A stretch of 64,000 nucleotides of DNA from Deinococcus aerius (GTDB taxonomy: Bacteria > Deinococcota > Deinococci > Deinococcales > Deinococcaceae), in assembly GCF_002897375.1 (NCBI RefSeq), contig NZ_BFAG01000005.1, positions 124,001 through 188,000 on the forward strand, written 5' to 3'. Of the stretch, positions 15,568 through 25,761 are shown in pieces. Positions within the stretch are counted from its first letter, which is position 1. Every line of letters starts with the position of its first letter. The notes under the pieces were generated by a model, which made no database searches, had not been told where the DNA came from, and was given only the letters and a program-made list of their open reading frames with translations. Position numbers and translations under genes: made by a program.

Positions 15568-16293
15568 TTATTCGGCCACCCAGTCCCCCGCCGCCCACGC
15601 CGCGTGCGGCATGCCCGAGGCGAGGAGGCCCCGCCGCACCTCCTCCACGTCGTAGGGAACGGCGCGGAAGGTCACCTGCCAGCCTCCTCCCGCCCGGTCA
15701 ATGAGCAGGTACTCGGCGCGGGCGAGGTTGACGTACCCTCCGCTCCGGCGCTCGAAGGGCAGGCCCACGCTGCCGGGGTTGAGGAGCGTCCAGCCGTCCA
15801 GCGTGCGAAGGAGCGGTTTGTGGGTGTGGCCGCCCACCCAGGCCGCCTGCTGTCCGTGCGTGGCCCGCAACTCCTCCAGTCTGTCCTCCGGCGTCCCCGC
15901 CGCCAGTTCCTCGTTATCCCGCTCCGGGCTGCCGTGGAAGCACAGGAGGTCGGGGAGGCTGACGGTGGGCCGGTAGGTTCGCAGCACGTCCCGGTCGCCG
16001 TCCGTCAGTTGCTCGCGGCCCCAGTTCCCGATCTCCCACCCCTCCCGCTCGTCGGGGAGGCCGCGCGGGGTGAAGGGGCGGGGCGCTTCTAGCATCTCCC
16101 GGTCCGCATTGCCCCGCACGACCGGGCAGCCCAGCGCCGCCACCTCCGCCACACACTCCCGCGGCCAGGCGCCGTCCATCGCCACGTCGCCCAGGCAGAC
16201 GAACGCCTCCGCCCCCTGTGCCCGCATGTCCGCCAGGGCGGCCCGCAGCGCCGGGAGGTTGCCGTGGATATCGCCGAACACCGCGATTCGCAT
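15568..16293 (-). CDS. Calcineurin-like metallophosphoesterase (YfcE/MJ0936-type)
   Basis: 241 aa. All metal-binding motifs are present: FGDIHGNLPAL (D-x-H), CLGDVAMDG (GD), VVRGNADREML (GN-D), CFHGSPE and VGGHTHKPLL (GHTH). The compact single-domain layout is that of YfcE/MJ0936-type phosphodiesterases, acting on small phosphodiesters in the cytoplasm; the natural substrate is unknown. Start ATG 16293. It is divergent from ltrA with about 43 bases between starts. Confidence 0.85.
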   Translation of the reverse strand: MRIAVFGDIHGNLPALRAALADMRAQGAEAFVCLGDVAMDGAWPRECVAEVAALGCPVVRGNADREMLEAPRPFTPRGLPDEREGWEIGNWGREQLTDGDRDVLRTYRPTVSLPDLLCFHGSPERDNEELAAGTPEDRLEELRATHGQQAAWVGGHTHKPLLRTLDGWTLLNPGSVGLPFERRSGGYVNLARAEYLLIDRAGGGWQVTFRAVPYDVEEVRRGLLASGMPHAAWAAGDWVAE

Positions 16294-16336
16294 GCCTTAC
16301 TGTAGAGGTGCGCCCCGATTTCAGGCAGGATGGGGC

Positions 16337-17492
16337 ATGACGGACCTGCCCCGCTCGGCCTTCCAGGCAGCCCGTGAGACGGCCCGGACGGAGCCGGTCA
16401 TCACGCGGGTGAGCACGCTGGAACTGTTCCTCGACCTCGTGTTCGTGTTCACGGTCACGCAGCTCACCAGTTTGATCGCCGGGGCGCGGAATGGGGCGGA
16501 TTACCTGGGGGCCGCGCTCGTCTTCATGACGATCTGGTGGATCTACAGCGGGTACGTGTGGCTCACGAGCAACGTGGGCACCGAACGCACGAAGCACCGC
16601 CTCCTGATGTTCGCGGGGATGGCGGGCTTTCTGGTGATGGCACTCGCCATTCCGACCGTGTTTGGTGCGGGCGGCGTGGCCTACGGGGTGGGCCTGCTCG
16701 TCGTGACGCTGGTGCACGCCGGGCTCTTCACCCGGGCGCGGACGGGGAGCGCGCGGGCGATCCTCGGCATCGCCCCCTTCAACCTGGTCTCGGCGGGGCT
16801 GGTGCTGCTCGCGGGGTTTGTGAATCTGCCGTGGGACTGGCCGCTGTGGGTGGCGGCGGTCGGGGTGGTGATCTCCAGCTCCTTTTTCGGGCGCGAGCGG
16901 GGGTTCACGCTCAGCCCGGCGCCTCAACGTTGAGCGGCACGGGCTGGTGGTCCTGATCGCGCTGGGGGAGAGCATCGTCGCTATCGGGACGGGGGCGCGC
17001 GGCCTGGCCCTGAACGCCACGCTGGTCACGGCGGCGGCGCTCGGGCTGGCCCTCGCCGGGGCGCTGTGGTGGACCTACTTCGACCGCGACGACCAGCGGG
17101 CCGAACGCCGCATGGACGCCCTGCCGGACGGGGAGCGGGCCCGCCTCGCGCTCGCCGGGTTCGGCTACGGGCATTACCTGATGCTCGCGGGGATCATCGT
17201 GCTCGCCGCCGGGATCAAGGGGGTCGTGGCGCACCCGGCGGACCACGCCGAGCCGCACGTCGCCTGGTGTCTGGGAGGCGGTCTCGCCCTGTACCTGGCC
17301 GGGGACGTGCTGTTCCGGCGGCTGATGGGGCTGGGCCCGGGTCGCCTGCGCCTCCTGGCCGCAGTGGGGGCGCTGCTCACGGTGCCCCTCGCCCTCGCCG
17401 ACGGGGGCCTGGTGCAACTGGGGGCGTGCGTCGCGCTGCTCGTCCTCCTGCTGCTGGCGGAGGCGGGGCGGCGGACAGTGAAGCTCACCTGA
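16337..17492 (+). pseudogene. ltrA: Low-temperature-requirement A (LtrA) family membrane protein, frameshifted
   Basis: The N-terminal part (16337-16933) starts MTDLPRSAFQ and has the LtrA hallmark ELFLDLVFVFTVTQL with several membrane helices. It ends at a premature TGA. The C-terminal part continues one frame over with [21 protein letters not shown], the conserved LtrA motif, and runs to 17492. Removing one base near 16920-16926 joins both halves into a protein of about 385 aa, the family's normal size. So the gene carries a +1 frameshift: a mutation, a sequencing error, or less likely programmed frameshifting. LtrA function is not well established. Confidence 0.8.
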
Positions 17493-17494
17493 AG

Positions 17495-17525
17495 TTGACT
17501 TCGAGTGCGCTCGAAGGCGTACGGT
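17495..17525 (+). promoter_or_regulatory. MerR-type promoter and operator
   Basis: TTGACT (17495-17500), a 19-base spacer and TACGGT (17520-17525). The spacer holds the inverted repeat CTTCGAG-N4-CTCGAAG (17499-17516). An over-long 19-base spacer carrying a dyad is the signature of promoters that MerR proteins activate by DNA distortion. Confidence 0.75.
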
Positions 17526-17531
17526 GCCCCT

Positions 17532-17920
17532 GTGCCGAACCCCTTCCCCCTGCCGATTCGGGAGGCCGCCGCGCTCCTCGGCGTGAGCGCCCACACCCTG
17601 CGCTACTACGAGCGCGAGGGCCTGCTGACCGTGCCCCGCGCGGCGGGCGGGGAGCGGCGGTACACCGAGCGGGAACTGGACATGCTGCGCTTCCTGCTGC
17701 GGCTGCGGGCGACCGGGATGGGCATGGCGGGGCTGCGGGACTACGTGGCCCTCGCCCGGCAGGGGGACGGCACCGTTGCCGCCCGCCGGGAACTGCTCGT
17801 CCGGCACGAGCAGGCCGTCGTCGCGCGGCTGGAAGCTCTTCAAGCGGACCTGGAGGCCATTCGCCACAAGATCGAGAAGTACGACCGGCAGCATTCGCCC
17901 CTCACCCACAAGGAGACCGC

Positions 17921-17924
<4 letters not shown>
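17532..17924 (+). CDS. MerR-family regulator (AdhR/NmlR-like)
   Basis: 130 aa. The N-terminal winged HTH reads [24 protein letters not shown] with [24 protein letters not shown], followed by a coiled coil (residues about 80-118). It lacks the metal-binding Cys of MerR or ZntR, which fits the aldehyde/electrophile-sensing AdhR/NmlR branch, although no Cys at all is visible. Start GTG 17532 lies six bases after the -10 box (leaderless). Its stop overlaps the reductase start by 4 bases. It probably autoregulates and controls the reductase. Confidence 0.85.
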
Positions 17925-18910
<986 letters not shown>

Positions 18911-18956
18911 GGGTTTGGGAGCACAGCATGGGATTTGAGGGGCTGTTTGTGGTGTG

Positions 18957-19451
18957 ATGGGGTGGATGGCTCTTTGGCAGTTCACCTTCAGGCCGGTTCC
19001 CCGCCCTGCACCAAACGTCTCCCCTGAAGACTTGTGGTGCAGATTCGGCTGGAAGGCTCAGCCCGTTCCTGAAGCCTTGCTGTCCCGGCTGTGTGACTTG
19101 TTGCCGTTACACGAAACGTATGGCACTGGAGACGATGCGAGACTCGTGTACGGGGAGCCAAGTCAAGACGACATCCAGGTGGACTACGAGGGTGGGCGGG
19201 TAGTTGAAATTCAGGCTCGCCTTGACTTGAGAAACCCGAACACCGCCCTGTTGCGGGCTATCGTAGAGGCGACAGCAGCAGCAGAAGCGGTCTTCGTTTC
19301 CAGTGAGGAGCGCGTGTTCGAGGCCGAGTGGAACGCAGTTGTGGCCGAAATTCTGGCTTCGCGGGCCGCGCGATTTGTTCATGACCCGATGGGCTACTTG
19401 AAGTGGCTGACGAATACTTCAGCTCATCAGGACACCTCAAGTCAAAGCTAA
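18957..19451 (+). CDS. Hypothetical protein
   Basis: 164 aa with lower GC than its neighbours. It is acidic and soluble, with segments FGWKAQPVPEALLSRLCDLL and DIQVDYEGGRVVEIQARLDL; the second looks like a beta-hairpin. No signal peptide or known motif. The small size, lower GC and isolated position suggest an acquired gene, possibly an immunity-type protein, but this is a guess. A GTG at 18954 is an alternative start. Confidence 0.5.
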   Translation: MGWMALWQFTFRPVPRPAPNVSPEDLWCRFGWKAQPVPEALLSRLCDLLPLHETYGTGDDARLVYGEPSQDDIQVDYEGGRVVEIQARLDLRNPNTALLRAIVEATAAAEAVFVSSEERVFEAEWNAVVAEILASRAARFVHDPMGYLKWLTNTSAHQDTSSQS

Positions 19452-19457
19452 CGGCTT

Positions 19458-20057
19458 CTACACACTCACCAGCCCTAACTGAATCCCCCGTGCCACCGCT
19501 GCCGCCCGGCTCTGCACCCCGAGCTTGGAATACACGGCCTGCACGTGGAACTTGACGGTGCTCTCGGTCACGCCGAGTTCCCGCGCGGCCCGCTTGTTGC
19601 TTAGCCCCTCGGCGAGCAGGGCCAGCACGTCGCGCTCGCGGGGGGTGAGGGACACGTCCCCGGTGGGAAGGGGGCTTTCGCCTTCCTCCCCGGCTGGAGT
19701 TGCCGGGGTGGGCACGAGCGCGGGGGGCAGCACCGCAAGGCCTGCCGCCGCACCGAGCACCCCCGCGAGGAGTTCGCCGGGCGTGGCGTCGAGCGGGAGG
19801 GCTGCCCAACCGCACGGCGCGAGTTCGGCCAGGACCCCGGCCCAGGCGGGCGAACCGACCGCGACCACCCCGATGCCCTCCGGCCACACCTCCGTCAGGG
19901 CGTCGGGGTCGTCCAGCCAGCCGTCGTCGAGAACGAGGACCTCGCCCCCCTCGGCCACCACGGGCAGGCCCGCCGCGAGGAGCAGGGCGCCCAGGCCCGC
20001 GCCCAGCAGCGGGGAACGGGCGCTGACCTGCACGGCGGGCAGCGAGGAGGCCGTCAT
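19458..20057 (-). CDS. LuxR-type regulator with degenerate receiver-like N-terminus
   Basis: 199 aa. The C-terminal 60 residues are a LuxR/NarL HTH: LTPRERDVLALLAEGLSNKRAA, then ELGVTESTVKFHVQAVYSKLG. The N-terminal 110 residues look like a shrunken receiver fold (LVLDDGWLDDPDALTEVWPE, GIGVVAVGSP) without a clear phosphoacceptor pattern. It lies about 80 bases downstream of the HtrA-like gene on the same strand, so they may act together. Start ATG 20057, five bases after TAGCAT. Confidence 0.8.
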   Translation of the reverse strand: MTASSLPAVQVSARSPLLGAGLGALLLAAGLPVVAEGGEVLVLDDGWLDDPDALTEVWPEGIGVVAVGSPAWAGVLAELAPCGWAALPLDATPGELLAGVLGAAAGLAVLPPALVPTPATPAGEEGESPLPTGDVSLTPRERDVLALLAEGLSNKRAARELGVTESTVKFHVQAVYSKLGVQSRAAAVARGIQLGLVSV

Positions 20058-20137
20058 GCCCGATGCTACCCGCCGCAACGCCGGAGTCGGGGCCGGTGAG
20101 GTCTCCCCACCGCCCCGCCCCGGCCGCCCGGCGGTCT

Positions 20138-21052
20138 TCAGCGCGTCCCCACCGTCAGGGTGAGGTCGAGTTCCTGCCCGCCGCGCAGCACCCGCACGGT
20201 CAGGGTCTCCCCGGCCCGCTCGCGCACGCGCTCCAGCAACTCGCCCGGGTGGCGGATGCCCTCGCCTTCAAGGGCGAGCAGCACGTCCCCGACGAGCATT
20301 CCGGCCCCCGCGGCGGGGCTGCCCTCCTCGACCTGCACGACGGCGAGGCCGACGCGGCCACCGTCACGCCCCCAGCGCCCATGACGGCCCCGGCGTGACC
20401 CGCGCTCGGGTTCGGTGCCCTCGCCCGCCGGGTCGGGGAAGCGCACGGGTTGGGTCGCCACCCCCAGGTAGCCGCGCGGCACCCGGCCCTGCGTGCTCAG
20501 CGTCTCCGCCACCTTCAGGGCGCGGGAGGCGGGCACGGCGAGGAGGATGCCGCGGCTCATGCCCGCGTTCAGCACGCCGACCAGCCCGCCCCGGGCGTCC
20601 ACCAGGGCGCCGCCCGACACTCCCCGGAAGGGCGCCGCGCCCGCATTCAGCCAGCCGCGCAGCGGGCCGCGTTCCGGCGCCGCCTCCCGCTCCATCAGCC
20701 CCAGGCTCACCTGCACGCCGTGGGTCGGGCGGCCCACCGCGAGGAGCAGTTCACCTACCCGCGCGCCCGCGCTGGGGCTGAGCGGCGCCACGTTCAGCCC
20801 GTCCACCCGCACGAGCGCGAGGTCCGTCGCCGGGTCGCGGCCCGCCACGGTGCCGGGCAACTCGCGGCCATCTGGCGTCCGCACCGTCACCTCGTCACTG
20901 TGCAGGACGTGGGCGACCGTGAGCACCTGCCCGTCCGCGATCACCGTGCCGCTCACCGTCACCGGCCGAACGCCCATCACCGTCACTACACTCTGTCCCG
21001 CCGCGCGCACGGCGTCCGCCATTCCTGCCGAAAGGTCTTGAAAGGTTGTCAT
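20138..21052 (-). CDS. HtrA/DegP-like serine protease with PDZ domain, no signal peptide
   Basis: 304 aa. A trypsin-like domain holds the triad His (VLTVAHVLHSDE), Asp (RDPATDLALVRVDG) and Ser (FRGVSGGALVDARGG). A C-terminal PDZ domain (about residues 215-300) includes VEEGSPAAGAGMLVGDVLL. The N-terminus MTTFQDLSAGMADAVRAAGQ shows no signal or membrane anchor, unlike most HtrA proteins, so it may be cytoplasmic. An Arg/Gly-rich linker (RGSRRGRHGRWGRDGG) separates the domains. It precedes the LuxR gene on the same strand. Confidence 0.85.
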   Translation of the reverse strand: MTTFQDLSAGMADAVRAAGQSVVTVMGVRPVTVSGTVIADGQVLTVAHVLHSDEVTVRTPDGRELPGTVAGRDPATDLALVRVDGLNVAPLSPSAGARVGELLLAVGRPTHGVQVSLGLMEREAAPERGPLRGWLNAGAAPFRGVSGGALVDARGGLVGVLNAGMSRGILLAVPASRALKVAETLSTQGRVPRGYLGVATQPVRFPDPAGEGTEPERGSRRGRHGRWGRDGGRVGLAVVQVEEGSPAAGAGMLVGDVLLALEGEGIRHPGELLERVRERAGETLTVRVLRGGQELDLTLTVGTR

Positions 21053-21191
21053 GCCCCCAGGGTGCGCTTCCGGCGGGAAGTTCACCTCGGGCAAATGGGG
21101 GGCGACTTCCCCCTCCGAATGGGCGGGGCGTGGGGCGGACGTGTTGAGCAGGCCGCCCCGAGCCATGGGACGACCTGCTCACCTCTTGAAC

Positions 21192-21563
21192 CTAGGACCC
21201 AGCCCAGGTTCTCAGGTAGTCGGCCACGAGGTCGCTGACGTTCACGCCCTCCCGCGCCGCCTTCTCCAGTTGCGCGGCCTTCTCCTCGCGGGTCAGGGGC
21301 AGCCACAGCGCGACGTACTCGCGCCCATGCTCCACCTTGAACTCGCCGCCCTGCTCGTCGCGCTGAACCACACCGCTGTGCCCTTCCATCCCGTCCTCCG
21401 TTCCGGCCTTCATCAGCCAGTCCACCACGCGCGCTTTGAGGAAGCGCCACTCGCGCCCGACCTTGCGACCGGGAATCTGCCCACCCCGCACCAGCGCGTA
21501 GGCCGTCGTTTCACTCACCTTCAGATAGGCGGCCAGCTCCTCCAGCGTCAGGACTTCATCCAT
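21192..21563 (-). CDS. Excisionase-type helix-turn-helix protein
   Basis: 123 aa. Residues 5-52 are a MerR/excisionase-like HTH_17: LTLEELAAYLKVSETTAYALVRGGQIPGRK followed by WRFLKARVVDWL. The C-terminal half (LTREEKAAQLEKAAREGVN) is a short helical segment of unknown role, perhaps a ribbon-helix-helix-like tail. No integrase or prophage genes are nearby, so it is more likely a chromosomal regulator than a phage excisionase. Start ATG 21563 with AAGGAGGTGA upstream. Confidence 0.75.
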   Translation of the reverse strand: MDEVLTLEELAAYLKVSETTAYALVRGGQIPGRKVGREWRFLKARVVDWLMKAGTEDGMEGHSGVVQRDEQGGEFKVEHGREYVALWLPLTREEKAAQLEKAAREGVNVSDLVADYLRTWAGS

Positions 21564-21593
21564 GCGCTGATTCTGTCACCTCCTTTCAGATGA

Positions 21594-21626
21594 CCCTATC
21601 TCGCGCTATCTAATGCTGTTTGTCAA
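21594..21626 (-). promoter_or_regulatory. Promoter region of the excisionase-type gene with a direct repeat
   Basis: TTGACA on the minus strand (21621-21626) is a perfect -35 box; the -10 is weak (GAGATA, 18-base spacer). On the plus strand CTATCT occurs twice, at 21596-21601 and 21606-21611, ten bases apart, which could be an operator. Confidence 0.4.
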
Positions 21627-22144
21627 AAGGTGGGGGGAGTTAGAGCAAACTGGCCCCACTTGAGCTCATACCACACCGTCGTGACCACCTCGCCACAGTA
21701 CGTGTCCGGCCCTCCCTCCCTGACCTCGCGGAAGCCCAACCGCCGCATCAGCGCGTGTGAGCGGAGGTTGGGGGCGTGGACCTCGGCGGTGATGGTCTCC
21801 AGGCCCAGCGTGTCAAAGCCGTGCGCGAGCATCAGCCGTCCCGTCTCCGCGCCCACCCCCCGGCCCCACAGCGCCCGCTCCCCGATGGCGATGCCGAACT
21901 CGCCGGAGGTGGGGGTGAGGTCCGCCAGGTCCACGTACCCGACCAGCCGCCCGTCCAGTTCGGCGCCCAGCCGCAGGAAGTCCGGTCCCAGCCCCGAGAT
22001 GACGCGTGACCAGTGTTCCCGAACCTTGCGGGGCGCCAGCCCGGCGGTCCAGCCCGTCGCCAGGCAGAACTCGGGGTCGGCGGCCCAGCGCATGGCGGCT
22101 TCCTCGTCGCCGGGGCGCAGCGGGCGCAGGCTTACCCGTCCCAT
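21623..22144 (-). CDS. GNAT acetyltransferase (RimJ/RimL-like)
   Basis: 173 aa. GNAT fold with acetyl-CoA loop [20 protein letters not shown] and the RimJ/RimL-type tail [19 protein letters not shown]. The N-terminus [17 protein letters not shown] is typical. It probably acetylates an amino group on a small molecule or a protein N-terminus. Start ATG 22144 lies inside the end of the nitronate monooxygenase gene (13-base overlap), so the two are co-translated. Confidence 0.85.
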   Translation of the reverse strand: MGRVSLRPLRPGDEEAAMRWAADPEFCLATGWTAGLAPRKVREHWSRVISGLGPDFLRLGAELDGRLVGYVDLADLTPTSGEFGIAIGERALWGRGVGAETGRLMLAHGFDTLGLETITAEVHAPNLRSHALMRRLGFREVREGGPDTYCGEVVTTVWYELKWGQFALTPPTF

Positions 22145-23148
22145 AACCCCGCCAGAAGTTCCGCCGCCGTGCCTTCCCGTCCCCGGTGGGCGCCCTCGCC
22201 CGCCCAGAGGCTCAGGAAGTCTGCCCGCCCCAGGCGCGCCGCCGCCGCGCGCAGTTCGCGGGTCAGCGCGTTCTGGAGGGGGAAGGGGAGGGGACAGCGC
22301 ACCCCCGCCGTCACCCGGTTGGCGAGACCGCGGGCCATCCGGCCGCTGAAGGCCCGGGTGAGCGTCGTGTCTCCCGGCCCTGCTGAGGCGAGCGCCCCCC
22401 GGTAGGGGGCAGAGGTGCCCGCCTCGTCCGCCCGCAGAAAGGCCGTGCCGCACTGGGCGAGGCTGGCCCCGGCCCCCAGGGCGGCGCGAACGTCCGCCGC
22501 GTCCATCAGGCCGCCCGCCGCAATGACCGGGACATTGACGGCCCAAACCGCCACACGGGTCAGGTGCAGCGTGTCCTCCAACTCGTCGTGAGTCCAGCCT
22601 CCTCTGTGGCCGCCCGCCGCACCGCCCTGCACGACGATGGCATCCACCCCATCCGCTGCGAGCGCACGGGCCTCCACTCCCCCTGTTGCTGTACCGACGG
22701 CGAGAATGCCTGCCGCACGTAACGCCGCAATCCTGGCAGCTCCCAGCCTTCCAAAGGCAAAGGAGAACACGGCGGGCCGGACCTCCAGCGCCGCCCGGAA
22801 CTGCGCGTCGAAGTCCTCCCGAACTCGCTCGCCTAATGTGGGTGGGGGCAACCCCAGTTCCGTGTGCAGCGGCGCGAGTTCGGCGATCGCCGCCTCCACC
22901 TCTGCGGTCGTGACCTCCGGCAACGGCCCGGGGATGAACAGGTTGATCCCGAAGGGCCGGGCCGTGAGCGCCCGCACGGCTTCCCCCGCCGCCCCAATCT
23001 GTCCGGCTGTCAGGTACGCCGCGCCCAGGCTGCCCAGGCCGCCCGCCTCACTCACCGCCGCCGCGAGTTCCGGCGTCGAGGGTCCCCCCGCCATCGGCGC
23101 CTGAATCACCGGCACCCGCAGGCCGAGCCGCTCCATCAGGGCGTTCAT
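22132..23148 (-). CDS. Nitronate monooxygenase (2-nitropropane dioxygenase family)
   Basis: 338 aa. FMN-dependent TIM-barrel enzyme: [11 protein letters not shown] at the N-terminus, [33 protein letters not shown] with the catalytic-type His, and phosphate-binding loops [20 protein letters not shown] and [11 protein letters not shown]. It oxidises toxic alkyl nitronates such as propionate-3-nitronate. First gene of a two-gene unit with the GNAT gene. Start ATG 23148. Confidence 0.88.
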   Translation of the reverse strand: MNALMERLGLRVPVIQAPMAGGPSTPELAAAVSEAGGLGSLGAAYLTAGQIGAAGEAVRALTARPFGINLFIPGPLPEVTTAEVEAAIAELAPLHTELGLPPPTLGERVREDFDAQFRAALEVRPAVFSFAFGRLGAARIAALRAAGILAVGTATGGVEARALAADGVDAIVVQGGAAGGHRGGWTHDELEDTLHLTRVAVWAVNVPVIAAGGLMDAADVRAALGAGASLAQCGTAFLRADEAGTSAPYRGALASAGPGDTTLTRAFSGRMARGLANRVTAGVRCPLPFPLQNALTRELRAAAARLGRADFLSLWAGEGAHRGREGTAAELLAGLWDG

Positions 23149-23188
23149 TCGGGAAGTCTACGGGCGTGATCCCAGGGTCGGCGGGACC

Positions 23189-24697
23189 TCAGCGGGTGGC
23201 GCGGTCGGCGTTCACCAGGCCGCCGCCGAAGGTCTGCTTCTGCCCGATCCTCTCCGCCGTCGCCTTCAGGTGGGCGCGCAGCCGTCCGGCCTTCCAGTCC
23301 GGGTGCAGCGCCTTGACGAGGGCCGCGACCCCCGCCACGTGGGGAGCCGCCATGCTCGTGCCCGAGAGGTAGACGTAGCCCGCGCCGCCGTCCTCGTGGA
23401 TGACGCTGGAGAGGATCATGTGGCGGTAGGAGTCGTCGGGAAGCTGGTACGAGTTGCCGCTGGGCCCGTCGCACCAGCTCAGGTTGTTATCCGGGTTCGT
23501 GCCGCAGTCGCCCCCCGGCGCGGCGAGGTCGGTGCTGGGCCCCCAGTTGGAGTAATAGGCCAGGACGTCGCGCCCCTTCGGCCACAGGACGCCCTGCTCG
23601 TCGCCCTCCAGGCGGGTGGTGCCGGTGGCCGAGACCGACATGACTGCCGGGAGGTCGGAGGGCAGGTGTGCCAGCTTCCCCCGGGAACTCTCGGCGCTGT
23701 TGCCCGCCGCCGCCACGATCAGCGTGCCTTTCCGGGCCGCGTAGTTCGTCACCCGGCTCCAGGCGTGCCACATCGCCTTGTGCTGGGGGTTTGAGAGGTC
23801 GAGCGTACTCGTCATGCTCATGTTGATGACCGCCGCGCCCCGGTTCGCCGCGTCCAGGATCGCCGCGAAGACGGGTCCGTCGAACGCGCCGAACTGGTCC
23901 TGCCCGTCCGCCGAGCGGTAGCGGTCGAACACCTTGTAGGCCGCGATCCTCACCCCCGGCGCCACCCCGGTGATGCCCTCCCCATCCGCCCGCCCCGTGA
24001 TGATGCCCGCCACGTGGGTGCCGTGCCCCTGATACGTGGGGGTCGTCCCCGCGGTGCAGGCGTCGGCGGAGGGGCCGCCGGGCGCGGCGGGGTCGAGGTA
24101 GCTGCGGTAGACCGGGTAGCCGCTCGCGCCGCCCGGCCCGCCCGCCTCGCGGCAGTAGTTCGTGCCCACGTTGAGGGCGAGCTGTCCCCGCAGGTCCGGG
24201 TGGTCGTCCATCACGCCGGTGTCGAGGACGGCCACGAGCACGTCCTTCTGCCGCCCCCCCGCCCGGCCCGCGCCCGCCCCGGCCCCGATGCGCCGCATAT
24301 CCCACTGTTGCCCCGACAGGTCGTCGAGGCTGCTCGTTCCCAGGGCCGCGATCTCCTGCACGGCGGGCAGGCTGAGGTGGCCCTCCGGCCCGACAGCCAG
24401 CACCTCGGGGTCGGCGGCCATTCGGCGCCCGAAACTGGCGTCCCCGGTCGCGGTCGCCACCCCCACCCCGCTCAGGTTGCGGCCCAGCCGCCCCCCCGCC
24501 CGGGCCACCCGCGCGGCCACGTCGGCGGGTCCTCCCTCGGTCCTGAACACCACGAGGTACCGTTCGCGCCGGACCGCCTGCGCCTCAAGGTCGGCGGCGG
24601 CGCCGGACGCCTTGGGGGTCTGGTCCCCCGTCGGGAGTTGGCCGCAGGCCAGCAGAGACGACGAAAACATGACGACGGCGAGCGACTTCTTGAGCAT
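23189..24697 (-). CDS. Secreted S8 (subtilisin-like) serine protease, lipoprotein
   Basis: 502 aa. The lipobox SSSLLACG suggests lipid anchoring. An inhibitor-I9-like propeptide (about residues 45-115, RYLVVFRTEGGPADVAARVA) precedes the catalytic domain. Triad: Asp in VAVLDTGVMDDHPD, His in YQGHGTHVAGIITG, Ser in YLSGTSMAAPHVAGVAAL; the oxyanion Asn lies in VAAAGNSAES. It would degrade protein outside the cell. Start ATG 24697; the reading frame is open far upstream, but the lipoprotein signal fixes the start. Confidence 0.9.
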   Translation of the reverse strand: MLKKSLAVVMFSSSLLACGQLPTGDQTPKASGAAADLEAQAVRRERYLVVFRTEGGPADVAARVARAGGRLGRNLSGVGVATATGDASFGRRMAADPEVLAVGPEGHLSLPAVQEIAALGTSSLDDLSGQQWDMRRIGAGAGAGRAGGRQKDVLVAVLDTGVMDDHPDLRGQLALNVGTNYCREAGGPGGASGYPVYRSYLDPAAPGGPSADACTAGTTPTYQGHGTHVAGIITGRADGEGITGVAPGVRIAAYKVFDRYRSADGQDQFGAFDGPVFAAILDAANRGAAVINMSMTSTLDLSNPQHKAMWHAWSRVTNYAARKGTLIVAAAGNSAESSRGKLAHLPSDLPAVMSVSATGTTRLEGDEQGVLWPKGRDVLAYYSNWGPSTDLAAPGGDCGTNPDNNLSWCDGPSGNSYQLPDDSYRHMILSSVIHEDGGAGYVYLSGTSMAAPHVAGVAALVKALHPDWKAGRLRAHLKATAERIGQKQTFGGGLVNADRATR

Positions 24698-24841
24698 CCC
24701 GTTCCCCCACCCGTGGAAGTACACAGCAAACTGACCGCAGGGTAACTTGGGGGCTGTGATCCAAGTGTGCGGGGTCGAAGTGGGGGGGCGGGCTGTGGGC
24801 GGGGGAGATCCGGGCAGGCGGTCAGCGGCGGCCTCTTCCCC

Positions 24842-25753
24842 ATGACCTCCCCCTTTCCCCGCGCCTGGACGGGCTTTCGGCGCCCGGCCTACCAGGCTGG
24901 CCCCCCGCCCCGGCGCCAGTTCCTTCCCCGCGAATTCCTGGAGGCGCTGCTTGCGGGGGCGGCCGCCCGGCTCCCGCTGCTCGACGCTCCCCGGCTGGAC
25001 TGGGCCGACGCCGAGCGGGTCCACGATCCCGCCTACCTCGCGCGCTGGCGCCGGGGGGAGGTGACGCGGGCGGAGGAACGCGCCCTGGGCTTTCCCTGGA
25101 ACCCGGCGGTCGTGGAGCGCGGCCTGCTCTCCAGCGGGGCGACACTCGCCGCCACCCGCGACGCGCTCGCTCACGGCCTGGGCATCAATCTGGGCGGGGG
25201 CACCCACCACGCCTACCGCGACCGGGCCGAGGGATTCTCCTTCCTGAACGACGTGGTCATCAGCACGCGCTGGCTGCTCGACCAGGGCCACGTCCGGCGC
25301 GTCCTGATCCTCGACCTCGATGTGCATCAGGGGAACGGCACCGCCGCCATCCTTCAGGGCGAGGAGCGGGTGTTGACCGTCAGCGTTCACGGCGCGAACA
25401 ACTATCCCTTTCAGAAGGAGCGGAGCGGGCTGGACCTCGCCCTGCCCGATGGCACCGGGGATGAGGCGTACCTCGCCGTGCTGGATGAGGTCATCGCTCC
25501 CGCCGTCGCCCGATTTCGGCCCGATTTCGCCTTCTACCTGGCGGGGGCGGATGTGCTGGGGGGGGATCAGCTCGGGCGGCTGGCGCTGACTCCTGGGGGA
25601 GTGCGGGCGCGGGATGACCGGGTGTTCCGGTGGGCGGCCCGGACGGGGACGCCGCTCGTGACCGTCATGGCGGGGGGATATAACCGGGACCCGCGGAAGC
25701 TGATCGAGACCCGGCTGGGGACGTTGGATGCGGCGCTGGCGGCGTTTGGGTGA
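24842..25753 (+). CDS. Histone-deacetylase-family amidohydrolase
   Basis: 303 aa. HDAC superfamily (arginase-deacetylase fold), class IV/AcuC-like. Motifs: LGGGTHHAYRDRAEGFSFLN (catalytic His pair), LILDLDVHQGNGTAAIL (zinc Asp and His) and FYLAGADVLGGDQLGRLAL (second zinc Asp). In bacteria such enzymes deacetylate acetyl-CoA synthetase, acetylpolyamines or other small amides; the substrate here is unknown. Start ATG 24842, divergent from the protease. Confidence 0.88.
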   Translation: MTSPFPRAWTGFRRPAYQAGPPPRRQFLPREFLEALLAGAAARLPLLDAPRLDWADAERVHDPAYLARWRRGEVTRAEERALGFPWNPAVVERGLLSSGATLAATRDALAHGLGINLGGGTHHAYRDRAEGFSFLNDVVISTRWLLDQGHVRRVLILDLDVHQGNGTAAILQGEERVLTVSVHGANNYPFQKERSGLDLALPDGTGDEAYLAVLDEVIAPAVARFRPDFAFYLAGADVLGGDQLGRLALTPGGVRARDDRVFRWAARTGTPLVTVMAGGYNRDPRKLIETRLGTLDAALAAFG

Positions 25754-25761
25754 GGGCTGGG

